DNA from: Mycolicibacterium mageritense
Lineage (GTDB): Bacteria > Actinomycetota > Actinomycetes > Mycobacteriales > Mycobacteriaceae
NCBI RefSeq assembly: GCF_010727475.1
Contig: NZ_AP022567.1
Coordinates: 5,270,001-5,334,000, forward strand
Reading direction: 5' to 3'
Length of the DNA: 64,000 nucleotides
The notes under the pieces are model-generated. The model saw nothing but the letters and a program-made list of their open reading frames with translations. It made no database searches and was not told the origin of the DNA. Shown here in pieces: positions 44,507 through 53,629 of this stretch; the first letter of the stretch is position 1; every line of letters begins with the position of its first letter. Both the position numbers and the translations under genes were made by a program.

Positions 44507-46036
44507 TCAGCGCTCGTAGAGAGCACGCACGGTGTCGATCGTGTCGGCCTCGGCCGGTGACTTGTCGTCGCGGTACCGCAGCACCCGGGCGAAGCGCAGC
44601 GCCATCCCGCCCGGGTAGCGCGACGAGCCCTGCACCCCGTCGAACGCGATCTCGACGACCTGTTCGGGGCGTAGCGGGACGACGTAGGCGTCGGTGGGCC
44701 CCGCGGCGAGCTCGGTGAAACGTCTGGTTTGCCAATCCAGCATCGCGTCGGTCATGCCTTTGAACGTCTTTCCCAGCATCACGAACCCGCCGGTGGCCGG
44801 GTCACGCGCACCCAGATGGATGTTGGAGAGTTTGCCGGTTCGCCGGCCCGAACCCCATTCGACCGCGAGCACAACCAGATCCAGCGTGTGCACGGGTTTC
44901 ACCTTGAGCCAGCCCGCGCCCCGCCGCCCCGCCTCGTACGGCGCCGTCGGCGATTTCGCCATCACCCCTTCGTGGCCTGCTGCCAGCACCCGGTCGAGGA
45001 ACGCGGCGGCCGCGTCGGGATCGGACGTGCACAGGCGGTCCACCCGCTGGGAAGCCGGGACGATGGTGTCCAGTGCGGCGAGCCGCTCGCCGGTCGGCAG
45101 GTCGAGCAGATCGCTGCCGTCGAGGTGGAGCAGGTCGAAGAAGAACACGGACAGCCGTTGCACGTCGGTGGGTGTCTTGCGCCCGAACCGGGACGCTGTC
45201 ACCTGAAACCGGTGCGGGCGCCCGTCGGGCTGCAGGGCGATGGCTTCGGCGTCGGCGATGAGGTGCTCGGCGGGCAGCGCCAGCACGGCGTCGACCACCT
45301 CCGGTAGGCGGTGGGTCACGTCGTCCAGGCTGCGCGTGTAGATGGACACGTCTGTTCCGGCGCGGTGGATCTGTACGCGTGCGCCGTCCAGCTTTGCTTC
45401 CAGAATGGCTGTGCCACCGAGCCGTTCGAGCGCATCGGCGACTCCGGTGGCGGTCTGGGCGAGCATAGGCCCGACCGGTTGCCCGACCTGGAGCCGGAAG
45501 TGGGCCATCGCGGCAGGGCCGCCGGTGAGCGCCGCGGCCGCCACCGCGGGCAGGTCACCGGCCAGCATGGCGGCGCGCCGCACCTCCGCGGCCGGGATGC
45601 CGGCGGCCTTCGCGATCGCGTCCGCCATCACCCCCGCGAGCGCGCCCTGGCGCAGCTCGCCTGTCAGCAGGCGTCGCAGGAACATCTGCTCGGCCGCCGT
45701 GGCAGCGCCGAACAGGTCGGCGACCTGTGCGGCGCGGCCGGCCTGTGAACCCTTGCCCACCACGGCCTTGATGCGGGTGAGCCGCGAGTCGACGTCGGCG
45801 ATGGTCAACGTGGCGGTGGCGGCAGGTGGTGGCAGGGCACGCAGCCCAGCCCAGCCCACGCCGATCTGACGTTGCGGCAGCTCACCGGTCAGCCACGACA
45901 CCGCGACCGCGACGATGTGGGCGTCGCCGGCGGAGGCCAGCTCTGCCAGCAGCGTGGCGATGCGGCCGACTTTGGCCAGCCGCGCGGACGTCGCCGCGAC
46001 GTCAGCGGATGCAGTGGCTAGTTCGGCGAGCAGCAC
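44507..46036 (-). CDS. ligB: ATP-dependent DNA ligase LigB
   Basis: 509 aa from GTG 46036. Motif I EAKLDGAR places the adenylated lysine at K215. An all-alpha N-terminal DNA-binding domain (1-200) precedes the nucleotidyltransferase domain (FFFDLLHLDG, EGVMAKSP, WLKVKPVHTLDLVV), and an OB fold ends the protein. The domain order and length match mycobacterial LigB, a nick-sealing ligase distinct from the NAD+-dependent LigA and not essential. No Shine-Dalgarno is evident. Confidence 0.95.
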   Translation of the reverse strand: MLLAELATASADVAATSARLAKVGRIATLLAELASAGDAHIVAVAVSWLTGELPQRQIGVGWAGLRALPPPAATATLTIADVDSRLTRIKAVVGKGSQAGRAAQVADLFGAATAAEQMFLRRLLTGELRQGALAGVMADAIAKAAGIPAAEVRRAAMLAGDLPAVAAAALTGGPAAMAHFRLQVGQPVGPMLAQTATGVADALERLGGTAILEAKLDGARVQIHRAGTDVSIYTRSLDDVTHRLPEVVDAVLALPAEHLIADAEAIALQPDGRPHRFQVTASRFGRKTPTDVQRLSVFFFDLLHLDGSDLLDLPTGERLAALDTIVPASQRVDRLCTSDPDAAAAFLDRVLAAGHEGVMAKSPTAPYEAGRRGAGWLKVKPVHTLDLVVLAVEWGSGRRTGKLSNIHLGARDPATGGFVMLGKTFKGMTDAMLDWQTRRFTELAAGPTDAYVVPLRPEQVVEIAFDGVQGSSRYPGGMALRFARVLRYRDDKSPAEADTIDTVRALYER

Positions 46037-46057
46037 ATGCTCAGCGTGCCACGCGGG

Positions 46058-46426
46058 TCAGACATCCCTGAGGGCTTGCGCGAGCACTGCGGCTTGCGAC
46101 CGTAGATCGGAGGCACGGCCGTGGTAGCCGTTGACGATGTACTCGTCCGCGGCTTGCAGTCGTTCGTCGATCTCGGTCTGGATGAGGTCGCGAATCTCGG
46201 CGTCGGTGAGGACGCGACGGTCCACCTCCGTGGAGCCAAGCCCACATGCGGCACCGGCGATGGGCCCGTCGGGCAGCGTGGCGAGGTGCACGGCCGCGGG
46301 CGTCTCGGCGTTGTCGATGGCGCTCAGCGCCGAACGGAGCGCGGCGATGCGTGCCGTGTCGCGAAGTTTGCGCGCCGACAGCAGCCCCTGGCGGAGCCTT
46401 TCGCGCCAGTGATGTGCCGGTGTCAT
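46058..46426 (-). CDS. GatB/YqeY-like protein
   Basis: 122 aa from ATG 46426 (in-frame GTG 46432 and TTG 46435 are alternatives). It starts with WRERLRQGLLSARKLRDTARIAALRSALSAIDNAE, the helical opening of the YqeY family, then VDRRVLTDAEIRDLIQTEIDERLQAADEY. The family resembles the tRNA-binding tail of the GatB amidotransferase subunit; its cellular role is poorly defined. It lies 21 bases upstream of ligB on the same strand and may be co-transcribed. The gap 46427-46583 holds nothing recognisable. Confidence 0.75.
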   Translation of the reverse strand: MTPAHHWRERLRQGLLSARKLRDTARIAALRSALSAIDNAETPAAVHLATLPDGPIAGAACGLGSTEVDRRVLTDAEIRDLIQTEIDERLQAADEYIVNGYHGRASDLRSQAAVLAQALRDV

Positions 46427-46583
46427 GGCCACCAACCTAAGTGGTGACCAGGGAAACGTCGAAGGAATTTTGCGCGCTCGATCGCCGCGCGTGGGAGCGA
46501 AAGATGGGCGAGATGGCGCCTCGGGTCGCCGACCGGCACGTTCGCGGTGTCGGGGTGCTGTGCCGGGGGCGCCGCGCTGTGGG

Positions 46584-48119
46584 TCAACTCACGTGGAACG
46601 TCACGGTGTGCCAACCCGTCGCGCCGTCGGGTGCGGGCTCGGCCAGATCGGGCGTCTGCACGGCCCCGCTGTTGTCGGTCGCCCGCACGGTGATGGTGTG
46701 TTCGCCCGGCGCCTCGGCGTCCCAGTCGGCACTCCACAATCGCCAGGTCTCCTCCGAGTAGGCCTCGCCCAGTTGCGCGGGCAGCCAATTCCCGTCGTCG
46801 ATTCGGACTTCCACGCCGCGTATGCCGCGGTTCTGCGCCCACGCCACGCCGCCGAAGCGGACCGGGCCGCGCGCGACCGTCTGGCCGCTGCGCGGGACGT
46901 CGATGCGGGACTGGGTCTTGATCGGGCCACGGGCAGACCAGCCGAGCTTCGTCCAGTACGCCTCGGCGCGGTCGAAGCGCGTGAGCTCGAGATCGACGAC
47001 CCATTTGGTGGCCGATACGTAGCCGTAGAGCCCCGGGACGACGAGCCGTGCGGGATATCCGTGTTCGGTGGGCAGCGGTGCGCCGTTCATGCCGATCGCG
47101 AGCAGCGCGCCGCGGTCGTCGGTCAGCGCATCGACCGGTGTTCCCGCGGTGAAGCCGTCGATCGACGTCGACAGCACCATGTCGGCGTCCGGCGAGACAC
47201 CTGCTTCGGCGAGCAGGTCACGGACCCGGTACCCGATCCAGGTGGCGTTCGAGATCAGATTGCCGCCCACGGGGTTTGACACACACGTGAGGGTCACGAC
47301 TGCCTCGACCGCCTCGAAGCGGTCCAGATCTTCGAAGCGGTAGGTGATCTCGCGGTCGGTCATGCCGTGGATCCGCAGCTGCCAGTCGGTGCGGCTGAGC
47401 TGCGGCACGCTCAGCGCGGTGTCGATGCGGTAGAAGTCCGCCGCCGGGGTGATGAATGACGGCAGTGCGACGTTCGACGGCTGCACCGCAGGGGGAATCG
47501 GTCGCGCCGGGACGGCCTTCGGCAGCGTGAACGCGTTGCGGTCGTCTGCCACCGACGCCGCGACGCGCGCCCACACCGCACTCGCGACCCCGGTGACCGT
47601 GCCTGCGGCCAGCAATCCCAGCGTGAGAAGCGACAACCGGCGTCCGGGATCCACGTCGTCGTCGGTATCGAGGCGTTCGGCCGCGTCGGTCAACCGGCCC
47701 GCTGCCAGCACCCTCAGCACGGCGATGCCGCAGATCGCGCCGGCCACAGTCGGCAAGACGGCCCACCAACTCGCGCCGGGGCGCGACAACACCGCGACGC
47801 AGCCGAGCACGCCGCCAAGGCCGATCGCGATGCTGCCGATCGGGCGACTGCGGCTCTCCAACGAACCCGCCACCGCGGCGATCGTCGCGATGACCGCCAG
47901 CACCAAGATTGTCAGCACCAGTTTGTCGGCCGTGCCGAAAGTCGTGATGGCCCATTCCTTCACCGGCCCCGGCGTGAGGTCGATGACGGCGGAGCCGACG
48001 GCGGTGCGCGCGTCGGCTGCGGGACCGAACGGCACTGCGAGCAGGCCCGTGACGCCGAGGGCCACGGCCGCTGCCGCGACTCCGGCCAGCGCCGGCGTGC
48101 GCTGCACGCGATCTGCCAT
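46584..48119 (-). CDS. Membrane-anchored molybdopterin oxidoreductase (sulfite oxidase fold)
   Basis: 511 aa, ATG 48119. The first about 190 residues carry five hydrophobic helices, then SUOX-fold domains: DFYRIDTALSVPQLSRTDWQLRIHGM and the Moco-ligand Cys279 in TLTCVSNPVGG. PARLVVPGLYGYVSATKWVVDLEL matches the family, and the dimerisation domain ends in WHTVTFHVS. The catalytic part should lie outside the membrane. It is a YedY/sulfite-oxidase relative; substrate and electron partner are unknown. Divergent from the SDR at 48280. Confidence 0.9.
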   Translation of the reverse strand: MADRVQRTPALAGVAAAAVALGVTGLLAVPFGPAADARTAVGSAVIDLTPGPVKEWAITTFGTADKLVLTILVLAVIATIAAVAGSLESRSRPIGSIAIGLGGVLGCVAVLSRPGASWWAVLPTVAGAICGIAVLRVLAAGRLTDAAERLDTDDDVDPGRRLSLLTLGLLAAGTVTGVASAVWARVAASVADDRNAFTLPKAVPARPIPPAVQPSNVALPSFITPAADFYRIDTALSVPQLSRTDWQLRIHGMTDREITYRFEDLDRFEAVEAVVTLTCVSNPVGGNLISNATWIGYRVRDLLAEAGVSPDADMVLSTSIDGFTAGTPVDALTDDRGALLAIGMNGAPLPTEHGYPARLVVPGLYGYVSATKWVVDLELTRFDRAEAYWTKLGWSARGPIKTQSRIDVPRSGQTVARGPVRFGGVAWAQNRGIRGVEVRIDDGNWLPAQLGEAYSEETWRLWSADWDAEAPGEHTITVRATDNSGAVQTPDLAEPAPDGATGWHTVTFHVS

Positions 48120-48206
48120 GGTCGAAATCTACCGGTGTGGCGGGCCGGGAGACCTTACGAAGTGGTGACGGTGTCGCGCCACCGGCCATGCGATCCGCAA
48201 ATCCAC

Positions 48207-48227
48207 CCGAAAGGCTTACCGAAAGGC
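48207..48227. promoter_or_regulatory. Direct repeat in a divergent promoter
   Basis: CCGAAAGGC occurs at 48207-48215 and 48219-48227, a 12-base period, in the 160-base region between the molybdoenzyme and SDR genes. It could bind a regulator on one DNA face. The TTACGTTACG stretch just downstream is AT-rich for this genome and may be the SDR promoter. Confidence 0.3.
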
Positions 48228-48279
48228 ATCATCGGTTAGGTTACGTTACGAATTCGGTCACTTTTGGAAAGGGAGCTAG

Positions 48280-49047
48280 ATGGAGATCGAAGGCAAGAAG
48301 GCTGTTGTCGTCGGTGGCGCGTCGGGCTTCGGCCGGGCGACTGCCGAGGCACTCGCCAAACGTGGAGCCGTCGTGGCGGTGCTCGACCGCCCGCAGTCGA
48401 AGGGGCAGGAGGTGGCCGACGAGATCGGCGGCTCGTTCTTCGCGGTCGACGTCACCGACTTCGTGGGCACCGAGCAGGTGTTGCAGCAGGCAGTGGACGG
48501 TCTGGGCGCCCTGCACATCGCGGTGACCACGGCCGGCGGCGGCATCGGCGAACGCACGATCAAGAAAGACGGCCCGCACAGCCTGGACTCGTTCCGGGCC
48601 AGCATCGACCTCAATCTGATCGGCACGTTCAACATCAGCCGGCTCGCGGCCTGGCACATGAGCAAGAACGACCCGGTCGACGCCGATGCGGAGGAACGCG
48701 GCGTCATCATCAACACGGCCTCGATCGCGGCCTTCGAGGGCCAGATCGGCCAGGTGGCCTACACCGCGTCGAAGGCCGCGATCGCCGGCATGTGCCTGAC
48801 CATGGCGCGCGACCTGGGCAGCCTCGGCATCCGCGCGCTCGCCATCGCGCCGAGCCTGTTCGCGACCGGGCTCACCGAGGGGATACCGGACGAGTTCGCG
48901 ACCGTGTTGACCAAGGACGCGGCCTTTCCGAAACGACTGGGACGGCCAGAGGAGTACGCCAAACTGGCGGTCGCGATCGTGGAGAACGCGATGCTCAACG
49001 GCCAGTGCATCCGGTTGGACGCGGGGCAGCGCTTCGCGCCCAAGTAG
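48280..49047 (+). CDS. SDR, type II 3-hydroxyacyl-CoA dehydrogenase-like
   Basis: 255 aa, ATG 48280 with GGGAG upstream. The nucleotide motif is VVGGASGFGRA. The second motif TTAGGG replaces NAG. The catalytic Ser is in INTASIAAFEGQIGQ, and Tyr-x3-Lys in VAYTASKAA. The IAPSLFATGLTEGIPDEF and PEEYAKLAVAIVENAMLNGQCIRLDAG stretches closely resemble the HSD17B10 / type II 3-hydroxyacyl-CoA dehydrogenase group. It oxidises 3-hydroxyacyl-CoA with NAD+. Confidence 0.88.
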   Translation: MEIEGKKAVVVGGASGFGRATAEALAKRGAVVAVLDRPQSKGQEVADEIGGSFFAVDVTDFVGTEQVLQQAVDGLGALHIAVTTAGGGIGERTIKKDGPHSLDSFRASIDLNLIGTFNISRLAAWHMSKNDPVDADAEERGVIINTASIAAFEGQIGQVAYTASKAAIAGMCLTMARDLGSLGIRALAIAPSLFATGLTEGIPDEFATVLTKDAAFPKRLGRPEEYAKLAVAIVENAMLNGQCIRLDAGQRFAPK

Positions 49048-49055
49048 AGTGATTT

Positions 49056-49108
49056 CGGCGTGATCGGCGGCCTGGATGCACCGTCGCAACGCGGGACCGA
49101 TCACGCCG
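49056..49108 (+). terminator. Hairpin between SDR and poxB
   Basis: CGGCGTGATCGG (49056-49067) pairs perfectly with CCGATCACGCCG (49097-49108) around a 29-base loop. It starts nine bases after the SDR stop and ends 22 bases before the poxB ATG. It could be a terminator or a poxB leader structure. Confidence 0.5.
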
Positions 49109-49130
49109 GAACCTCAACCCGGGAGGCGCA

Positions 49131-50867
49131 ATGGCAACCGTTGCAGACCATTTCATCTCCGCGCTGGCCATAAGTGGGGTAAAGCGGGTTTACGGTCTGC
49201 CGGGCGACAGCCTCAACGGCTTCACCGACGCGATCCGGCGCAGCGGCGACATCACTTGGGAGCACGTTCGGCACGAGGAGACCGCGGGATTCGCGGCCGC
49301 CGCCGACGCCGCGCTGACCGGCAGGCTCGCGGTGTGCGCAGGCAGCTGCGGCCCGGGCAACCTGCACCTGATCAACGGATTGTTCGACGCGCAGCGCAGC
49401 CGGGTACCGGTGCTGGCGATCGCCGCGCACATCCCACGTACCGAGATCGGTTCGGAGTACTTCCAGGAGACGCACCCACAGGAGCTGTTCCGAGAATGCA
49501 GCGTCTACTGCGAACTCGTCAGCACCCCGGAGATGGCGCCCCGCATCCTGGAGATGGCCATGCGCGCCGCGGTCGAGGAGAACGGTGTCGCCGTCGTCGT
49601 CATCCCCGGCGAGATCTTCCTGCAGCGCGCCGGTGAGTCTGCCTGGACGGCACGGCCGGTGCGGGCGACCCATTCGATCCTGAGGCCGGACGACGAATCG
49701 GTGCGGCGCGCGGCCGACATCCTCAACGCCGGCGAGCGGGTCACCATCCTCGGTGGGGCGGGCGTGGCAGGCGCCCACGACGCGTTGATCGAACTGGCGT
49801 CGACCCTGCAGTCGCCGATCGTGCATGCATTGCGCGGCAAGGAGTTCATCGAATACGACAACCCGTTCGACGTCGGGATGACCGGGCTACTCGGCTTCGC
49901 GTCGGGCTACAAGGCCATCAAAGAGGCCGACACCCTGCTGATGCTCGGCACCGACTTTCCATACCAGCAGTTCTATCCCGAGGGCGCCGCCGTCATCCAG
50001 GTCGACATCCGCGGTCGCAACCTCGGCAGGCGCACGCCGATCGACCTCGGGCTGCGCGGCACGGTCAAGGACACTCTGGCCGCGCTGCAACCCCTGCTGC
50101 GGCAGAAGCAGGACCGTGAGCACCTCGACCGCTCGCTGCGGCATTACCGCAAGACCCGCGCCCAGCTGGACTCACTGGCGGTCAACGATCGCGACAAGAG
50201 CCCGATCCGGCCGGAATACGTTGCAGGCCTTGCCAACCGGCTGGCCTCCGACGACACCGTGTTCACCTGCGACGTGGGCTCTCCGGTGGTGTGGGCCGCG
50301 CGATACCTGACGATGAACGGCAGGCGCAGGCTCATCGGGTCGTTCAACCACGGCACCATGGCCAACGCGCTGCCGCACGCGATCGGCGCCCAGACCGCCT
50401 ATCCCGGCCGCCAGGTGGTTGCGTTGGCGGGCGACGGCGGACTCACCATGTTGTTCGGCGAACTCGTGACGCTGATCCAGAACCGCCTGCCGGTCAAGGT
50501 GATCGTGTTCAACAACTCGTCGCTGAACTTCGTCGAACTGGAGATGAAGGCCGCGGGCATCGTGACGTTCGGTACCGACCTGGTCAACCCCGACTTCGCC
50601 GCGGTCGCCCAGTCGATGGGTGTGTTCGGCCGACGCGTGACGGAACCGGGCCAGTTGGAAGGGGCGTTGACCGAAGCGTTCGCGCATGACGGGCCCGCCG
50701 TCGTCGACGTCGTCACGGCGCGGCAGGAACTGTCCATCCCACCCGCGATCACCGTCGAACAGGCCAAGGGCTTCTCGCTGTACGCCATCCGGACCATCCT
50801 CGCCGGGCGCGCGGACGAGCTGCTGGACCTGGTGAGCACCAACGTCGCCCGGCGCATCCTGGACTGA
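49131..50867 (+). CDS. poxB: Pyruvate:quinone oxidoreductase PoxB
   Basis: 578 aa, ATG 49131 after GGGAGG. It closely follows E. coli PoxB throughout: YGLPGDSLNGF, the TPP-activating Glu in RHEETAGFAA, CAGSCGPGNLHLINGLFD, YFQETHPQELFRECS, VHALRGKEFIEYDNPFDVGMTG, the TPP/Mg motif GDGGLTMLFG...NNSSLN, and the C-terminal KGFSLYAIRTILAGRADELLDL helix that in E. coli binds membrane lipid. It decarboxylates pyruvate to acetate using TPP and FAD and reduces membrane quinone. Upstream lies a 12-bp hairpin. Confidence 0.94.
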   Translation: MATVADHFISALAISGVKRVYGLPGDSLNGFTDAIRRSGDITWEHVRHEETAGFAAAADAALTGRLAVCAGSCGPGNLHLINGLFDAQRSRVPVLAIAAHIPRTEIGSEYFQETHPQELFRECSVYCELVSTPEMAPRILEMAMRAAVEENGVAVVVIPGEIFLQRAGESAWTARPVRATHSILRPDDESVRRAADILNAGERVTILGGAGVAGAHDALIELASTLQSPIVHALRGKEFIEYDNPFDVGMTGLLGFASGYKAIKEADTLLMLGTDFPYQQFYPEGAAVIQVDIRGRNLGRRTPIDLGLRGTVKDTLAALQPLLRQKQDREHLDRSLRHYRKTRAQLDSLAVNDRDKSPIRPEYVAGLANRLASDDTVFTCDVGSPVVWAARYLTMNGRRRLIGSFNHGTMANALPHAIGAQTAYPGRQVVALAGDGGLTMLFGELVTLIQNRLPVKVIVFNNSSLNFVELEMKAAGIVTFGTDLVNPDFAAVAQSMGVFGRRVTEPGQLEGALTEAFAHDGPAVVDVVTARQELSIPPAITVEQAKGFSLYAIRTILAGRADELLDLVSTNVARRILD

Positions 50868-50890
50868 GAATGCAAGCCTGAGGCCGCGTT

Positions 50891-51565
50891 TCACGCGGGC
50901 CGGGGGATGGCTGCCGACGCGCTCTGGCCCAGCCACTTCGGGATGGCGCGGCGCACCTCGGCAGGGCCGGACAACGCGACACTGCCGTCGAGCACAGCGT
51001 GAGCCCAGCCCACATCGCCCCGCCAGATGCGGGTCAGGGTGCGCAGACTGGTCTCGACCGTGCCCGTCACGTCATAGCCCGGATCGAAATCGCACACGTC
51101 GGCCTTGCCGTCGTCGACCACGAGCCACCAGCGCGAGGCCTTGGCGGGGACGCCGTCGAGGACGAACGCGACGGTGGTGCGCGTGCGCGGCCACGCGTCG
51201 ATCGGGATGGTGCGCCGCATGTCCCACATCAGCAGGTGCGGATCCAGATCCTCCTCGCCGAGTTCGCCGATCCAGCGCACGCCCCACGCGCCGAGCGCCG
51301 TCACCACACCGGCCAGCTCCTGTCCACACGGCGTCAGGGAATATGTTGCGCGGCCGTCGATTTCGGTGCGTTCCAGCACGCCGGCGCGCGTCAGCGACTT
51401 CAACCGTTTGGACAACAGTGCCGGTGACATCTTCGGGACGCCGCGCCGCAGATCGTTGAAGTGGGTGCTGCCCAGCAGCAGTTCGCGGACCACCAGCAGG
51501 GTCCAGCGTTCGTCGAGCAGTTCCATGGCCTTGGCCACGGGACAGAACTGGCCGTACGTCGACAT
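50891..51565 (-). CDS. HxlR-family regulator with SCP2-like C-terminal domain
   Basis: 224 aa from ATG 51565, preceded by AGGAGG. The N-terminal winged helix (residues 1-105) has YGQFCPVAKAMELLDERWTLLVVREL, with the conserved HxlR Cys at position 8, and the wing ERTEIDGRATYSLT. The C-terminal part (115-224: TTVAFVLDGVPAKASRWWLVVDDGKADVCDFDPGYDV) resembles an SCP2 sterol-carrier fold and could bind a hydrophobic ligand. It is divergent from a methyltransferase with palindromic sites between them, so it probably controls that gene and itself. Confidence 0.88.
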   Translation of the reverse strand: MSTYGQFCPVAKAMELLDERWTLLVVRELLLGSTHFNDLRRGVPKMSPALLSKRLKSLTRAGVLERTEIDGRATYSLTPCGQELAGVVTALGAWGVRWIGELGEEDLDPHLLMWDMRRTIPIDAWPRTRTTVAFVLDGVPAKASRWWLVVDDGKADVCDFDPGYDVTGTVETSLRTLTRIWRGDVGWAHAVLDGSVALSGPAEVRRAIPKWLGQSASAAIPRPA

Positions 51566-51623
51566 CGCGACACCTCCTGCGAGAAACGCTGTGCACAAGT
51601 ACACCGCCTGAAGCGGCCGGAAG

Positions 51624-51667
51624 CCAGTACAGATTTTGAACCGGGACCAGTACAGATCTGGTACTGG
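51624..51667. promoter_or_regulatory. Repeat/palindrome operator in the HxlR-methyltransferase promoter
   Basis: CCAGTACAGAT occurs at 51624 and again at 51647, a 23-base period. The second copy continues into GTACTGG (51661-51667), making a perfect 7-bp inverted repeat CCAGTAC/GTACTGG with a 7-base spacer. It is the likely HxlR binding region. Confidence 0.6.
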
Positions 51668-51717
51668 ATCGCCGCCCCGCCTCAGCGCGACGATTGGTCG
51701 AGCGAAAGGAGCCGTCG

Positions 51718-52533
51718 ATGAATGCCGTGATTGCCGACCGAGAACTGGAGGCCAAACACCGCGCGCTGTGGGCGCTCGGTGACTACGGGGCCATCGCCGC
51801 CAGGATCGTGGCGCCCCTTGGCCCGATCCTGGTTGCGGCCACCGGTATCGGTCCCGCCGACCGTGTGCTGGACGTGGCCGCGGGCACCGGCAACGTCGCG
51901 ATCCCGGCAGCGGCCGCCGGCGCGCGCGTGACGGCGAGCGACCTGTGCCCGGAACTGGTCGAGCAGGGCAGGCAGCTCGGTGCGGCACAGGGTCTTGCGC
52001 TGGACTGGGCCGAGGCCAACGCCGAGGCCCTGCCGTACGGTGACGACGAATTCGACGTCGTGGTCTCGTGCATCGGCGTCATGTTCGCGCCGCACCATCA
52101 GCAGGCCGCGGACGAACTGGTGCGGGTCACCCGTCCCGGCGGGCGCATCGGGCTGATCAGCTGGACGCCCGAAGGGTTCATCGGGCAGCTGTTCGCCACG
52201 ATGAAGCCGTATGTGCCGCCGCCCCCGCCGGGAGTGTCGCCGCCACCGCTGTGGGGCAGCGACGACCATGTCCGTGGGCTGCTGGGCGGGCGCGTCACCG
52301 ACCTCGTCGCCGAACGGCGTGCGCTGGACGTCGACATGTTCGGCGACGGCGCGGCCTTCCGGGACTACTTCAAGGCCAACTACGGGCCGACCATCTCGGC
52401 CTACCGGGCGATCGCCGGCGACCCCGAGCGGGTGGCCGCGCTCGATGCGGACATCGCCGCGCTGGGCGACCGCTTCCTGGACGGCGCATCGATGCGGTGG
52501 GAGTACCTGTTGGTGACGGCGCACAAACGCTGA
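51718..52533 (+). CDS. SAM-dependent methyltransferase (class I)
   Basis: 271 aa, ATG 51718 after AAAGGAG. The SAM-binding glycine motif is VLDVAAGTGNVAIPAAA (about 49-66), followed by the acidic loop VTASDLCPELVEQG and motif post-I DEFDVVVSCIGVMFAPHH. A Pro-rich loop PPPPPGVSPPP (about 162-180) is unusual. It resembles the UbiE/Methyltransf_11 group. The substrate is unknown. Divergent from the HxlR regulator. Confidence 0.85.
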   Translation: MNAVIADRELEAKHRALWALGDYGAIAARIVAPLGPILVAATGIGPADRVLDVAAGTGNVAIPAAAAGARVTASDLCPELVEQGRQLGAAQGLALDWAEANAEALPYGDDEFDVVVSCIGVMFAPHHQQAADELVRVTRPGGRIGLISWTPEGFIGQLFATMKPYVPPPPPGVSPPPLWGSDDHVRGLLGGRVTDLVAERRALDVDMFGDGAAFRDYFKANYGPTISAYRAIAGDPERVAALDADIAALGDRFLDGASMRWEYLLVTAHKR

Positions 52534-52556
52534 ACCGGGGCTGGCACGATGTCTGC

Positions 52557-53621
52557 ATGCCCGAGGACGTGCAGCAGCTGCCGACGTTGAACGACACCGA
52601 CCGCGCCGCGATCGAGCAATGGGTGCGTACCCAGCGGATCGGTTCGGCCGTCACCGATGTCACGCCGCTGACCGGTGGCACGCAGAACATCGTGGTGCGG
52701 GTGCATGTCGACGGCCGGCCCATGGTGTTGCGCCGCCCACCCCTGCATCCGCGGCCCACGAGCGACAAGACAATGCTGCGCGAGATCGCGGTGCTGCGCA
52801 CGCTGGCCGGATCCACCGTCCCGCATCCGGGTTTCATCGCGGGGTGCGCCGACCTCGACGTAATCGGCGTGGTGTTCTACCTCATGGAAGAGGTCGACGG
52901 TTTCAACCCGGGTACCGAGGTGGCGCCGGCGTACGTGGCCGATCCGGGTCTGCGGCACGACGTCGGCCTGTCATATGCCGCGAGCCTGGCCGACCTGGGC
53001 AACGTCGCGTGGGAGAACAGCGAACTCGCTGCCATCCGGCCGCCGGGATCGTTTCTCGCCCGGCAGGTTCCGCAGTTTCTCAAGTTGTTGGAGAGCTACC
53101 GCCACGAGTCCTATTCGCCCGAGTCCCTGCCCGCGGTAACCGAATTGGCGCACTGGCTGGAGTCCAACCGACCGCCGGACAACGCGCCGGGCATCATGCA
53201 CGGCGACGCACACCTCAACAACGTGCTGCTGCGGCGCGACACCCCGGAGTTGGCGGCCTTCATCGACTGGGAGATGTGCACGGTCGGCGATCCGCTGCTC
53301 GACCTGGGCTGGATGCTGGTGTGCTGGCCCGACGACCCCAACCCGATCAACGCCGGGTCGGCGCTCGCGCAGCTCGGCGGGCTCGCGCGGCGCTCCGAGT
53401 TGCTCGAGGCCTATTGCGGCGCGGGCGGTCGCGAGACCGCACAGCTGGACTGGTACGTGGCGCTGGCGTGTTTCAAACTCGGCATCGTCATCGAGGGCAC
53501 GTGGTCGCGGTACCTGGCGGGGCGCGCCAGCCGGGAGGCCGGTGAGCAGTTGCACGCGTCGGCGGCCAACCTGATCGAGCTCGGCACCCGGGTGACCAAG
53601 GGCGACAACCCGTTCGGCTGA
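52557..53621 (+). CDS. Aminoglycoside-phosphotransferase-fold kinase (APH family, ACAD10-like)
   Basis: 354 aa, ATG 52557. The kinase-like fold has LTGGTQNIVVRVHVDG, the Brenner catalytic motif MHGDAHLNNVL and the metal motif FIDWEMCTVGDPLLDLGWML. The Leu/Trp-rich ending FKLGIVIEGTWSRYLAGRA is typical of the actinobacterial APH proteins related to the kinase part of human ACAD10, which phosphorylates hydroxyacyl groups. An antibiotic target is not indicated. It lies 23 bases after the methyltransferase and is probably co-transcribed. Confidence 0.86.
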   Translation: MPEDVQQLPTLNDTDRAAIEQWVRTQRIGSAVTDVTPLTGGTQNIVVRVHVDGRPMVLRRPPLHPRPTSDKTMLREIAVLRTLAGSTVPHPGFIAGCADLDVIGVVFYLMEEVDGFNPGTEVAPAYVADPGLRHDVGLSYAASLADLGNVAWENSELAAIRPPGSFLARQVPQFLKLLESYRHESYSPESLPAVTELAHWLESNRPPDNAPGIMHGDAHLNNVLLRRDTPELAAFIDWEMCTVGDPLLDLGWMLVCWPDDPNPINAGSALAQLGGLARRSELLEAYCGAGGRETAQLDWYVALACFKLGIVIEGTWSRYLAGRASREAGEQLHASAANLIELGTRVTKGDNPFG

Positions 53622-53629
53622 GTTCTCCC

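Noticed and set aside
42507..44519. 670-codon open frame on the plus strand
   Set aside because: Antisense to cstA; composition is a His/Arg/Asp-rich shadow of membrane-helix codons.
52557..53621. Aminoglycoside resistance gene
   Set aside because: The kinase motifs are shared by many metabolic APH-fold proteins; the sequence looks like the ACAD10-like group, with no resistance context.
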